The translations under genes and the position numbers were made by a program. A stretch of DNA of 40,907 bases from an uncultured bacterium (GTDB lineage Bacteria; Actinomycetota; Coriobacteriia; Coriobacteriales; Coriobacteriaceae): positions 1 to 40,907 of the forward strand of contig CAJMKK010000012.1 in the NCBI GenBank assembly GCA_905214105.1, written 5' to 3'. The notes under the pieces are model-generated. The model had not been told where the DNA came from. It saw nothing but the letters and a program-made list of their open reading frames with translations, and ran no database searches. Each line of letters starts with the position of its first letter. Position 1 is the first letter of the stretch. Shown piece by piece: positions 1 through 6,380 of this stretch.

Positions 1-56
1 GAGCGGGGGCTCCTGTCGTTTCCGTGCCCCTGGATTGGGTCATAGTGTCTGACTTC

Positions 57-68
57 GCCAAGACATCG
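57..68 (+). repeat. Tail box of a truncated 3'-UTR element (possible fourth copy)
   Basis: GCCAAGACATCG differs by one base from GCCAAAACATCG, the conserved tail of the three full structured elements downstream of the genes ending at 14603, 20623 and 36178. The rest of the element would lie in bases 1-56 and beyond the window edge. I cannot align those bases confidently, so this is a tentative match based on one short box and on what follows it: a TTGGCAC sequence and then a GGGGACGTTC palindrome, as after the copy ending near 36345. Confidence 0.4.
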
Positions 69-166
69 GTGTTGCCCGACCAGTCGTTTTGGCACTTAGG
101 TGGCAATTAGGGACGTTCCTTATGTGCCGGCACTTGGGGACACTCCTTGCGCTGATAGTCGTTGGG

Positions 167-224
167 TTAGTCGTTGGGGACGTTCTTGTTTGACTAGTCA
201 TTTAAGAACGTCCCAAACGACTAA
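167..224. repeat. GGGGACGTTCTT palindromic repeat, copy 1
   Basis: Inverted repeat with 21-nt arms (167-187 and 204-224, one mismatch) around a GACTAGTC core. Two further copies lie at 19293-19346 and 36370-36413. Looser half-copies (GGGACGTTCC, GGGGACACTCC) lie just upstream at about 110-148. It is a REP-like intergenic palindrome. No coding role is visible, and the short ORF crossing it is probably spurious. Confidence 0.75.
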
Positions 225-297
225 CTTCCTTCCCGTAACCTTTCTGCAACAATTTGCCCTTCACGCTGCCCGACTTCGCTCGTAACGTTCCCTGCGC

Positions 298-303
298 TAC
301 ACT
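298..303 (+). promoter_or_regulatory. Possible -10 box for the pyridoxal kinase gene
   Basis: TACACT lies 51 nt upstream of the ATG at 354 and resembles a -10 hexamer. No convincing -35 box is found 16-18 bp upstream, so the assignment is weak. Confidence 0.25.
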
Positions 304-353
304 TAGTCGCACTGTGGCGCTGCCGCGCCGCGCCCGACCCAAGGGGGACACTC

Positions 354-1178
354 ATGAAGAACACTCAGCTGCTGCTGATCAACGATATGTGCGGCTACGG
401 CAAGGTCGCGCTCTCGGCCATGCTGCCGGTACTGTCGCACATGGGCTATCGCATCCACAACCTGCCGACGGCGCTCGTTTCCGATACGCTCAACTATCCC
501 AAGTTCTACATTCACGACACCACGGAGTACGTGCGCCAGAGCCTCGCTATCTGGGAGGAGCTCGGCTTTGAATTTGATGCTATCTCGACCGGCTTTATCG
601 TGACCGAGGAGGAGACGCGCATCATCTCGGACTTTTGCCACCGCCGCGCTCAAAAGGGCACCAGGGTGTTCGTCGATCCCATCATGGGCGATAACGGCAA
701 GCTCTATGCCGGCGTGCCCGAGTCGACCATCGGACTCATGCGCAGCTTGGTCGAGTGCGCCGACTACGCGGTGCCCAACTATACCGAGGCGTGCCTGCTC
801 ACCGATACGCCTATCGCCGAAGAGATTACGGCCGATGAGGCCCGCACGCTCGTGGACGCCATGCTCGCGTTGGGCACCAAGTCGGTTGTCATTACGAGTG
901 CGAAGGTCGATGGGGCGAGTGCCGTCATCGGCTACGACCATGTGGCGGGGGAATACTTTGAGATTCCGTTTGAGCTGATCCCGGTGTACTTCCCGGGTAC
1001 GGGCGATACGTTCTCGGCCGTGCTCATGGGCCGCGTGATGAACGGTTGGAGCCTCCAGCGTGCCACGGCCGATGCCATGCGTGTGGTGGCCGAGCTTATC
1101 GAGCGCAATGCCGACCAAGAGGACAAGTCGGCTGGCCTTCCCATCGAGGCCTGCCTGGATGTGATTGACCATGAGTAA
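354..1178 (+). CDS. Pyridoxamine/pyridoxal kinase (ribokinase superfamily)
   Basis: A 274-residue protein that should phosphorylate pyridoxal, pyridoxine or pyridoxamine with ATP in the cytoplasmic vitamin B6 salvage route. Family features visible are the N-terminal NDMCGYGKVAL segment near residues 10-20, VDPIMGDNG at 107-115, and the ribokinase anion-hole/catalytic motif GTGDTFSAVL at 215-224. Length fits PdxK/PdxY proteins (about 280). The ATG at 354 follows a GGGGG ribosome site at 343-347. The stop overlaps the start of the next small gene (ATGAGTAA), so the two are translationally coupled. It could be specific for one vitamer, or act on another ribokinase-family substrate such as hydroxymethylpyrimidine, but the sequence does not settle this. 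Confidence 0.85.
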   Translation: MKNTQLLLINDMCGYGKVALSAMLPVLSHMGYRIHNLPTALVSDTLNYPKFYIHDTTEYVRQSLAIWEELGFEFDAISTGFIVTEEETRIISDFCHRRAQKGTRVFVDPIMGDNGKLYAGVPESTIGLMRSLVECADYAVPNYTEACLLTDTPIAEEITADEARTLVDAMLALGTKSVVITSAKVDGASAVIGYDHVAGEYFEIPFELIPVYFPGTGDTFSAVLMGRVMNGWSLQRATADAMRVVAELIERNADQEDKSAGLPIEACLDVIDHE

Positions 1179-1500
1179 CGCTGACGAGGGCGGCGCCAAG
1201 CCTGCAGGCGAGAGCAAGCCGCTCGGCGCGCCGCGTGGCAAGCGTCCGCGTATCCGCATTAGCTGCGTGGACCAGTTGGGAACGTGCCGCTGCCATCATG
1301 GTCACAAGCCAGGCGATGTCTTTGACTTTGACCGAGACCGCGGCAAGATGTGCGCTATGGCCTGCCATGTGGGCTTTCCTTACATTGACATCTTGCGTTA
1401 CGGCGGAACCGTGCCCGGCAACGAGCCCGGCACGGCAAAGTTCTGCTGCCCCGAGGTCGATACATTGAACGTCTGGCTCGCCGAGATCGTCGACGAGTAG
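1171..1500 (+). CDS. TIGR04076 family cysteine-rich protein
   Basis: A 109-residue protein with seven cysteines (C32, C39, C41, C61, C65, C92, C93 from the ATG at 1171) and the segment CRCHHGHKPGD. This matches the TIGR04076 family of small proteins common in anaerobes, whose function is unknown. The cysteine spacing suggests metal or Fe-S binding, which is inference. The ATG overlaps the stop of the kinase gene in an ATGAGTAA junction, so they probably form one operon. An in-frame TTG at 1165 is a less likely start. The N-terminal 25 residues are Gly/Pro/Lys-rich and probably disordered. Confidence 0.75.
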   Translation: MSNADEGGAKPAGESKPLGAPRGKRPRIRISCVDQLGTCRCHHGHKPGDVFDFDRDRGKMCAMACHVGFPYIDILRYGGTVPGNEPGTAKFCCPEVDTLNVWLAEIVDE

Positions 1501-1502
1501 TC

Positions 1503-1594
1503 GAGCGAGGATTTTCTCCCGCCGAGATAATGAGCGTGGATTTTTCCCGTTTTGGACGCAATTTCGCGCTCAAAGTGGGAGAAAATCCACGCTC
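1503..1594. repeat. Inverted/direct repeat cluster GAGCGTGGATTTTCTCCC
   Basis: Three related 18-mers lie in this intergenic stretch: 1503-1520 (forward), 1532-1549 (forward, diverged) and 1577-1594 (reverse). The outer two are complementary at 17 of 18 positions and could form one long hairpin between the convergent genes ending at 1500 and 1727. There is no T-run, so a terminator role is uncertain. The remaining bases to 1726 hold only a 13-base direct repeat, TCTGCATTTCATC, at 1679 and 1712. Confidence 0.6.
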
Positions 1595-1726
1595 GATTTG
1601 TATATGGGAATCCCGATCTCGTTTATGCCCGTGCTTAGGCGTTATCGTCGTTGTCCTGCGTGCGAGTAAGGTCAAATTTCTGCATTTCATCCGATTTGTG
1701 GCTCTAAAAACTCTGCATTTCATCGA

Positions 1727-2173
1727 TTACAGCTGCTCGAGCATAGCGGTGCAACCGGCGAGCACGTCGCGGTAGGTGGCATCGAAGTTGCCGGTGTACC
1801 AGGGATCGGCCACGTCGCCGGGGCGCTCGGTCCAATCGAGCAAGCGCGTAATCTTGCCGTCGGGGTCGTCGTCAAAGATGCGACGCAGACCGCGCGCGTT
1901 CTCAGCATCCATATAGACAATGCGATCCCAGTTGCCATACTCCGCGCGCCGCACCTGACGTGCGCGATGTGCGACGACGGGAATCCTGACTTCGCGCAGC
2001 TTGGCGACCGTGCCATGATGCGGCGGGTTGCCGATCTCTTCGGTTGAGGTTGCTGCAGAATCGATGACAAACTCGCCCGCGCGTCCAGCGCGGCGCGCTA
2101 GCTCGGTAAACACGGACTCAGCCATCGTCGAGCGACAGATATTTCCACAGCAGATAAAAAGAATGCGTTGCAT
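1727..2173 (-). CDS. Low-molecular-weight protein-tyrosine phosphatase
   Basis: A 148-residue cytoplasmic phosphatase. The P-loop CCGNICRS places the nucleophile at C8 and the phosphate-binding Arg at R14 (C-x5-R). The general-acid Asp is D123 in ADPWYTGN. Length is typical of the family (about 150). Actinobacterial homologues dephosphorylate tyrosine kinases or host proteins, and arsenate reductases share the fold, but the DPWY loop favours phosphatase. The start at 2173 is preceded on the minus strand by an AAAGGAAA ribosome site. It lies 33 bp downstream of the ATPase gene on the same strand, so the two may be co-transcribed. No partner tyrosine kinase is seen in the window. Confidence 0.9.
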   Translation of the reverse strand: MQRILFICCGNICRSTMAESVFTELARRAGRAGEFVIDSAATSTEEIGNPPHHGTVAKLREVRIPVVAHRARQVRRAEYGNWDRIVYMDAENARGLRRIFDDDPDGKITRLLDWTERPGDVADPWYTGNFDATYRDVLAGCTAMLEQL

Positions 2174-2206
2174 GAGCGGTTTCCTTTCTGGGCGGTCGCG
2201 CGGGGC

Positions 2207-3577
2207 TTACAGGCTGCCCTTGAGACAGTTTGCTCCGATAAAACCCGCTGCGTACAAGGGGAGGTGGCGCAGCTCGCGCCCGTCATCAGTTTCGCTGCGG
2301 GCAAAATTGTTCTCGGACAAAATGTAGGCATATGGCGACCGGGCTTTGTCCATAAACGACCCGAGGGTTCTTGCGCGCACGTTGCGTGCGGACTTTACCT
2401 CGACGGGCACAATTTCCATACGGTCGGTCTGAAGTAGAAAATCGAGCTCACCGCTCGTCTTCCAAGACGACGGCGGCACCCAATAGTACGTCCGCAAACC
2501 ATTGCTCGAAAATGCCTGCATGACCGAGTTTTCGGCCAGGGCACCTCGAAAGTCGGAAGACAGTGCTATGGCGGAATCCTCTTTGAGGTCGAGCCAGAGC
2601 CGCGGGTTGATACCGAGTTTGTAGAACATGAGGCCCGTATCGAGAAGATAGACCTTAAAGAAACTTCCGTCTTCGTCGTCGAAGGGAACGAGGGGAGGTT
2701 CGATGCCTTCGGTCAGGTTGTTGACCGATATGATGGCGGCGCCTTCGAGCCAGTCGAGCGGCTCGATAAGCTTGGCGCGACGGCCTCCGCGTTCGACCTC
2801 GGAGTACTTGAATTTCTTTGTGGACGATCTCAGCAACTGGGACGGAATGGAGCGCCATACCTTGCGCGCCGCCACGCCACTGATCCCGTTTTCGGGGTCG
2901 GTCATGTCGGCGGTGTAGGTCTCGTCGATTTCGCGCTGCTCGACGCGCGCGTCTTCGATGGATAACGTCTTGCGATATGCGTTGACGGCGGCGGGCATGC
3001 CGCCTACGACCTGGTATCGATGAAACAGGCTGAGCGCGGCTTGGTGCGCGGCGTAAGCATCGAGCGTGCCGGCGTGGGTACGAACAGCATCGGCCATCTG
3101 CTCCTCATCGAGCGCCCAGAGAAACTCCTCGAACGACATGGGATGCATGGTCTCTTGACGAACGCCGCTGGGAAAAGGCAACTTGCGCTTGCGCGTGGCG
3201 ACACCGAGTTGGCTGCCGGTCGCGCATATGCGCCAGCCCGAACCCGAGAAAAAGCGAAGCGAGTTGAGCGCCCGTTCGCAGAGCTGCACCTCGTCAAACA
3301 GGATGAAGGCGGTTTCCTTGCGAATGGGGGTGCGTTTATAGTCTGAAATTCGCGCCACGATGGTGTCAACGTCGTCGGTGGGACAGTCGAACAGCGGAGC
3401 AATCAGTTCAAGATCGGTCTGAAAGTCGAGTTTGACAAACGCATCGCCGGCGATTCGCCTGCCGATTTCCTCGGCAGCGTACGTTTTGCCTACGCGTCGC
3501 GCACCACGGATGAGGAGGGGGCGTGAGGCGTCCTTTGTCGCCCATGATTCGATAACGGATTCGATTGATCTGCGCAT
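2207..3577 (-). CDS. AAA ATPase with DUF4143 C-terminal domain
   Basis: A 456-residue P-loop ATPase of the large, poorly understood AAA_14/DUF4143 group. Walker A is GARRVGKT (25-32), Walker B is FILFDEVQ (91-98), and a sensor-like CATGSQ lies at 118-123. The C-terminal half ends in a PD-(D/E)xK-nuclease-like pattern: GELDFLL (376-382) then PVEVK (391-395), with E377, D379, E393 and K395. Such proteins are often on accessory islands, and substrate and role are unknown. The gene starts 14 nt from a cluster of large palindromes (3591-3687). It is only about 24% similar by eye to the second DUF4143 protein at 11296, so the two are not recent duplicates. Confidence 0.85.
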   Translation of the reverse strand: MRRSIESVIESWATKDASRPLLIRGARRVGKTYAAEEIGRRIAGDAFVKLDFQTDLELIAPLFDCPTDDVDTIVARISDYKRTPIRKETAFILFDEVQLCERALNSLRFFSGSGWRICATGSQLGVATRKRKLPFPSGVRQETMHPMSFEEFLWALDEEQMADAVRTHAGTLDAYAAHQAALSLFHRYQVVGGMPAAVNAYRKTLSIEDARVEQREIDETYTADMTDPENGISGVAARKVWRSIPSQLLRSSTKKFKYSEVERGGRRAKLIEPLDWLEGAAIISVNNLTEGIEPPLVPFDDEDGSFFKVYLLDTGLMFYKLGINPRLWLDLKEDSAIALSSDFRGALAENSVMQAFSSNGLRTYYWVPPSSWKTSGELDFLLQTDRMEIVPVEVKSARNVRARTLGSFMDKARSPYAYILSENNFARSETDDGRELRHLPLYAAGFIGANCLKGSL

Positions 3578-3590
3578 GGGGCCACCTTTC

Positions 3591-3687
3591 CGATTTCGTG
3601 TACTTCAGATACATAGTTTAGTACGATTTCGTGTACTTAAAATACACGAAATCGTAGAAAAGCGTGTATCTGAAATACACGAAATTG
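3591..3687. repeat. Triple palindrome cluster upstream of DUF4143 ATPase 1
   Basis: The centre is a perfect inverted repeat: CGATTTCGTGTA (3624-3635) and TACACGAAATCG (3643-3654), spacer CTTAAAA. It is flanked by two diverged copies in opposite orientation, 3591-3614 and 3664-3687, which are nearly complementary to each other. The cluster lies where the promoter of the minus-strand ATPase (start 3577) must be, so it is probably a multi-site operator, possibly autoregulatory. The stretch is clearly richer in A+T than its neighbours. Bases 3688-3772 hold nothing recognisable. Confidence 0.75.
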
Positions 3688-3772
3688 CACTGCCGGAGCT
3701 TGCAGGCGGATAAACACTACTAGTATGGGACGGTTTTCACTGGTTGCTCGCCACCTTGGGCTGTGTTCGTCC

Positions 3773-5026
3773 CTATGCCTGCATCCGGGGCTGTGCTGAT
3801 TGACGACGGCGCTCCCAGCGGGCGAGCTTGATCGTCACTAGCGCAAGCGCCCAGGCTACGAGCGAGAACGCAGCGCCCACGGCACCCACGTACGCAATGC
3901 CAATTCCGTTTACCACGGCGCCGCCCACTGCGGTGCCAAACGAGATACCGACGTTAAACGCCATGGGCTCAACCGAACTCGCGAGCACCATCGACTTGGG
4001 ATGGCGGCTGCGCGCCACGTCCATAAAGTGTGTGATGCACGACACCGAGAACAGGTACATGAGCATCGCCAAGCTAAAGACAAAGACCAGCGCGAGCGGC
4101 ATGGTGCCGCCCACAGCAAACAACCCGAGTAACGCCACAGCCTGCAGCACAAACGTCACGAGCAGCGCCTTCATGCCAAAGCGCGCATCAATCCATCCGC
4201 CCAGGATGTTCGAGATCAGGCAGAACGCGCCGTAGGCCATGAGCGTGGTGCTGGCTTCGACCGTGCCCATGCCCAGCACCTGCTCCAGATAGGGCGTCAC
4301 ATAGCCGTAAAACACATAGACCGATCCCACGCCAAACAAGAAGATGAGCATGCCGGTGATGATACTCGGTTCGCGCAGCAGACCCGCCTGTTCGCGGAAG
4401 GTGGCGGGTTCGTCGGTCTGTCCGGCGCGCGGCATAAACACCACGAGCGCGGCGCAGATCAGAACGGCAAAGGCCAGCGTGCCGTACATGGCAACGTGCC
4501 AGTCGAGCGTGTCGGCCACAAACTTGCCGATCGAAGTGACAAAGACCATTGCTACGGAAAACGCACCATATACCACCGAGATGGCAAGCGAAGTTTGCTG
4601 CGGGGACAGCAGCTCGGGGATGTACGTCACGCCCACGGCGAGCAGTGCGCCCGAGACGGATCCCAGGACAATGCGCGAGATAAACAGTACCTGGAAGTTG
4701 GGCGCCAACGCCATGACCAGATTGCCGAGCACAAAGATAATGCTGTAGCACACGAGCAGCTGGTAACGACGGAAGCGCCCCGTGCTGAGCGCAAGCACCG
4801 GCGTCGCGATAGCGTAGACCAATGCAAAAACGCTGATGAGCTGGCCCGCAGTGGCAAGCGATATGCCGAGTTCCGTCGCCAAGTCACTTTCGATGCCGAT
4901 GACCACGAACTCCGAGCAGCCGAGCGAGAAGCCCAGCAGCACGAGCAGCGCCAGGCAGAGCTTGGTGCGCGCGGGGGAGAGCGCGGCGGCGGTTGACTTA
5001 CTTTTAGGCGTGGTTGCGGCGGTCAA
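3773..5026 (-). CDS. MFS transporter, drug/sugar efflux (AraJ/DHA1-like)
   Basis: An inner-membrane major facilitator with about 12 hydrophobic segments and a short charged cytoplasmic C-terminus (about 417 residues). The first helix carries the GCSEFVVIGIES segment typical of the DHA1 AraJ/YdhP/NepI-like efflux branch, and a loop-like TGRFRRYQ follows helix 2. Substrate is unknown; members export arabinose, purine ribosides or drugs. I place the start at a TTG at 5026, because GGAG sits 8 nt upstream. Alternatives in frame are a GTG at 5035 and a TTG at 5074. It is transcribed away from the prenyl-FMN cluster and may be unrelated to it, although a divergent exporter for a decarboxylation product cannot be excluded. 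Confidence 0.85.
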   Translation of the reverse strand: MTAATTPKSKSTAAALSPARTKLCLALLVLLGFSLGCSEFVVIGIESDLATELGISLATAGQLISVFALVYAIATPVLALSTGRFRRYQLLVCYSIIFVLGNLVMALAPNFQVLFISRIVLGSVSGALLAVGVTYIPELLSPQQTSLAISVVYGAFSVAMVFVTSIGKFVADTLDWHVAMYGTLAFAVLICAALVVFMPRAGQTDEPATFREQAGLLREPSIITGMLIFLFGVGSVYVFYGYVTPYLEQVLGMGTVEASTTLMAYGAFCLISNILGGWIDARFGMKALLVTFVLQAVALLGLFAVGGTMPLALVFVFSLAMLMYLFSVSCITHFMDVARSRHPKSMVLASSVEPMAFNVGISFGTAVGGAVVNGIGIAYVGAVGAAFSLVAWALALVTIKLARWERRRQSAQPRMQA

Positions 5027-5120
5027 GGTTGTCACTCCAATGTCGCATGAATAAGCGGGATTCAATCCCTGCAACTCTAACAGAATGTGTCAGGTGCCTG
5101 CCCCCCTTTGTCGCAGGCTG

Positions 5121-5150
5121 CGCTTGCCTGTATAGTCGCAATACAGGCGA
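5121..5150 (+). promoter_or_regulatory. Dyad operator/promoter A of the prenyl-FMN cluster
   Basis: A perfect inverted repeat, GCCTGTAT (5126-5133) and ATACAGGC (5141-5148), overlaps a TTGCCT hexamer at 5124-5129. A second copy, about 22 of 30 bases identical, lies at 6262-6291 before the transporter gene. A dyad starting inside the -35 box and a 19-bp gap to a poor -10 (GAAGAT, 5149-5154) is the classic layout of MerR-family promoters, and a MerR gene closes the cluster. The factor assignment is inference. Confidence 0.55.
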
Positions 5151-5188
5151 AGATGGTCTCAGGTACATCGCGGGCGACAGGAGATCCC

Positions 5189-6136
5189 ATGGGTATGCAC
5201 ACGACAAAGGTTGCAGTGGGCGAGGGCAAGTTTGCGCTCGAGGCCCAGCTGACGGTGACACCGCGAGGCATGGCGGTGTACGCCTGCTCGCCGGAGTTCG
5301 CGCACCTGGGCGCCACGGCGCAGGCCATTCCGCGCCCCGAGCCCGGCCGCACGGCGACAGTGAGCATCCTGGCTGTTCCGTGCCATCGAGACGAAATTCC
5401 GGCGCACGATATCGCGGCGGCGCTGGCCACGCGCTTTGGCGTGCCGGTCGTTGCGAGCACGGGCTTTCATGTTGAACAGGCGAGCGGGGGCGACCTGCAG
5501 CGCGTGCTCGACACCACCAAGGAGCTCATCGCCGCGCTCGAGGAGGCCGCAGCCCGCATTCTGCGCGCCGGCTGGGATGAGGGCGGCGCGGGCGCCGAGG
5601 TCGTGGCGGTCAATGCCGCGACCGGCGAGACGCTTAGCCCCGTCGACCGCATCGATGCCCATGCCGGTGAGGGCATTCTGCATCAGGCATTTCTGACGCT
5701 TCTGGTCGAGGGCCAGGGCGAAGACGCACGCCTGCTGCTCTGTCGTCGCAGTCCGCTCAAACGCCTGTGGGGCGGGGTGCTGGCCGATAGCTGTGCCGGC
5801 CATCCGCTCCCCGGGGAGGACGTTGTCGCCGCGACGGCGCGCCGCATCAACGAAGAGCTCGGCATCACGCGCGCACCCGACCAGCTCAAACACCTCGGTC
5901 ACGTGACCTACCGCGAGGACCACGGCGACGGCCGCTGCGAGTGCGAATGGTGCGAGGTGTTCGCAGCCCATGTTGAGCTGGGCGAGCTACGCATCAACCA
6001 AGAGGAGATCTCGGAGGTGCGCCGCGTGGCCCCGTCCGAACTCGACGGCTACCTGCAGGGTCGCCCCGAGCAGCTGGTCCCCTGGCTCCGCGAGGCCCTC
6101 AGCGACCCATCCATCCGTACGGCTCTCGCTATGTGA
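5189..6136 (+). CDS. Fusion: LpdD-like prenyl-flavin chaperone + IPP-isomerase-like Nudix domain
   Basis: A 315-residue two-domain protein. Residues about 8-117 resemble the small D subunit (LpdD/PAC family) that helps activate UbiD-type decarboxylases: compare FAHLGATAQA (38-47), VPCHRDEI (63-70) and ASTGFHVEQAS (89-99). Residues about 136-300 are a type I isopentenyl-diphosphate isomerase-like Nudix domain. The E. coli Idi metal ligands H25, H32, H69, E114 and E116 match H158, H165, H205, E251 and E253. The catalytic Cys67 position is Ala203, with a Cys one residue earlier (C202). The Nudix box is GEDVVAATARRINEELGI (209-226). Start ATG 5189 follows CAGGAGA. A role in delivering the dimethylallyl donor to UbiX next door is inference. 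Confidence 0.8.
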   Translation: MGMHTTKVAVGEGKFALEAQLTVTPRGMAVYACSPEFAHLGATAQAIPRPEPGRTATVSILAVPCHRDEIPAHDIAAALATRFGVPVVASTGFHVEQASGGDLQRVLDTTKELIAALEEAAARILRAGWDEGGAGAEVVAVNAATGETLSPVDRIDAHAGEGILHQAFLTLLVEGQGEDARLLLCRRSPLKRLWGGVLADSCAGHPLPGEDVVAATARRINEELGITRAPDQLKHLGHVTYREDHGDGRCECEWCEVFAAHVELGELRINQEEISEVRRVAPSELDGYLQGRPEQLVPWLREALSDPSIRTALAM

Positions 6137-6160
6137 CATCGGACAGTCCCTTTGTCACAT
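6131..6160. repeat. TGTGACAAAG palindrome, copy 1
   Basis: Inverted repeat with arms ATGTGACA (6131-6138) and TGTCACAT (6153-6160) around GGACAGTCCC. It belongs to the same family as 11109-11140, 12619-12651 and 19264-19293. This copy supplies the TGA stop codon (6134-6136) of the upstream fusion gene. Confidence 0.7.
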
Positions 6161-6165
6161 CCAAG

Positions 6166-6230
6166 CCGTCACAACATTCGGCGAAAATCTCGAAAACGAG
6201 GAAAAGCGTCGAATGTTGTGACGGTTTTTT
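6166..6230 (+). terminator. Rho-independent terminator after the fusion gene
   Basis: A perfect 15-bp stem, CCGTCACAACATTCG (6166-6180) with CGAATGTTGTGACGG (6210-6224), is followed by TTTTTT (6225-6230). A smaller CTCG/CGAG stem sits in the loop. It ends the fusion-gene transcript, so the transporter-ubiD-ubiX unit downstream needs its own promoter. Confidence 0.88.
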
Positions 6231-6261
6231 GTCCAGGGGATCGCCTCTCATCCAAAAAATC

Positions 6262-6291
6262 CGCTTGACTGTATTGCCGCAACACAGCGCA
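6262..6291 (+). promoter_or_regulatory. Dyad operator/promoter B of the prenyl-FMN cluster
   Basis: This is the second copy of the motif at 5121-5150: TTGACT (6265-6270), then a degenerate CTGTAT...ACACAG dyad. It lies just after the terminator and 90 nt before the transporter ATG. With a 19-bp spacer the -10 would be CAACGT (6290-6295), which is poor and typical of an activator-dependent promoter. The shared motif suggests co-regulation of the fusion gene with the transporter-ubiD-ubiX operon. Confidence 0.5.
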
Positions 6292-6380
6292 ACGTAAGGG
6301 GTGTCCGATAACGGGCGCCCCTTTTTAAGTGGCCAGCGTGGCCGCGAGTCCGGAGCGCCCCCAACAAGAAAGGTGGGGAG

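Noticed and set aside
100..285. 61-codon plus-strand frame at the window start
   Set aside because: It lies across the palindromic repeats and has no ribosome site or domain.
2207..3577. Calling the DUF4143 proteins transposases or defence proteins
   Set aside because: Only ATPase and nuclease-like motifs are visible. No partner genes or terminal repeats bounding the gene support either label.
3591..3687. CRISPR array
   Set aside because: The units are palindromes of differing length without equal unique spacers, and there are no cas genes.
5086..5188. N-terminal extension of the fusion protein from an upstream start at 5087
   Set aside because: It would translate through the promoter dyad, and a good ribosome site precedes ATG 5189.
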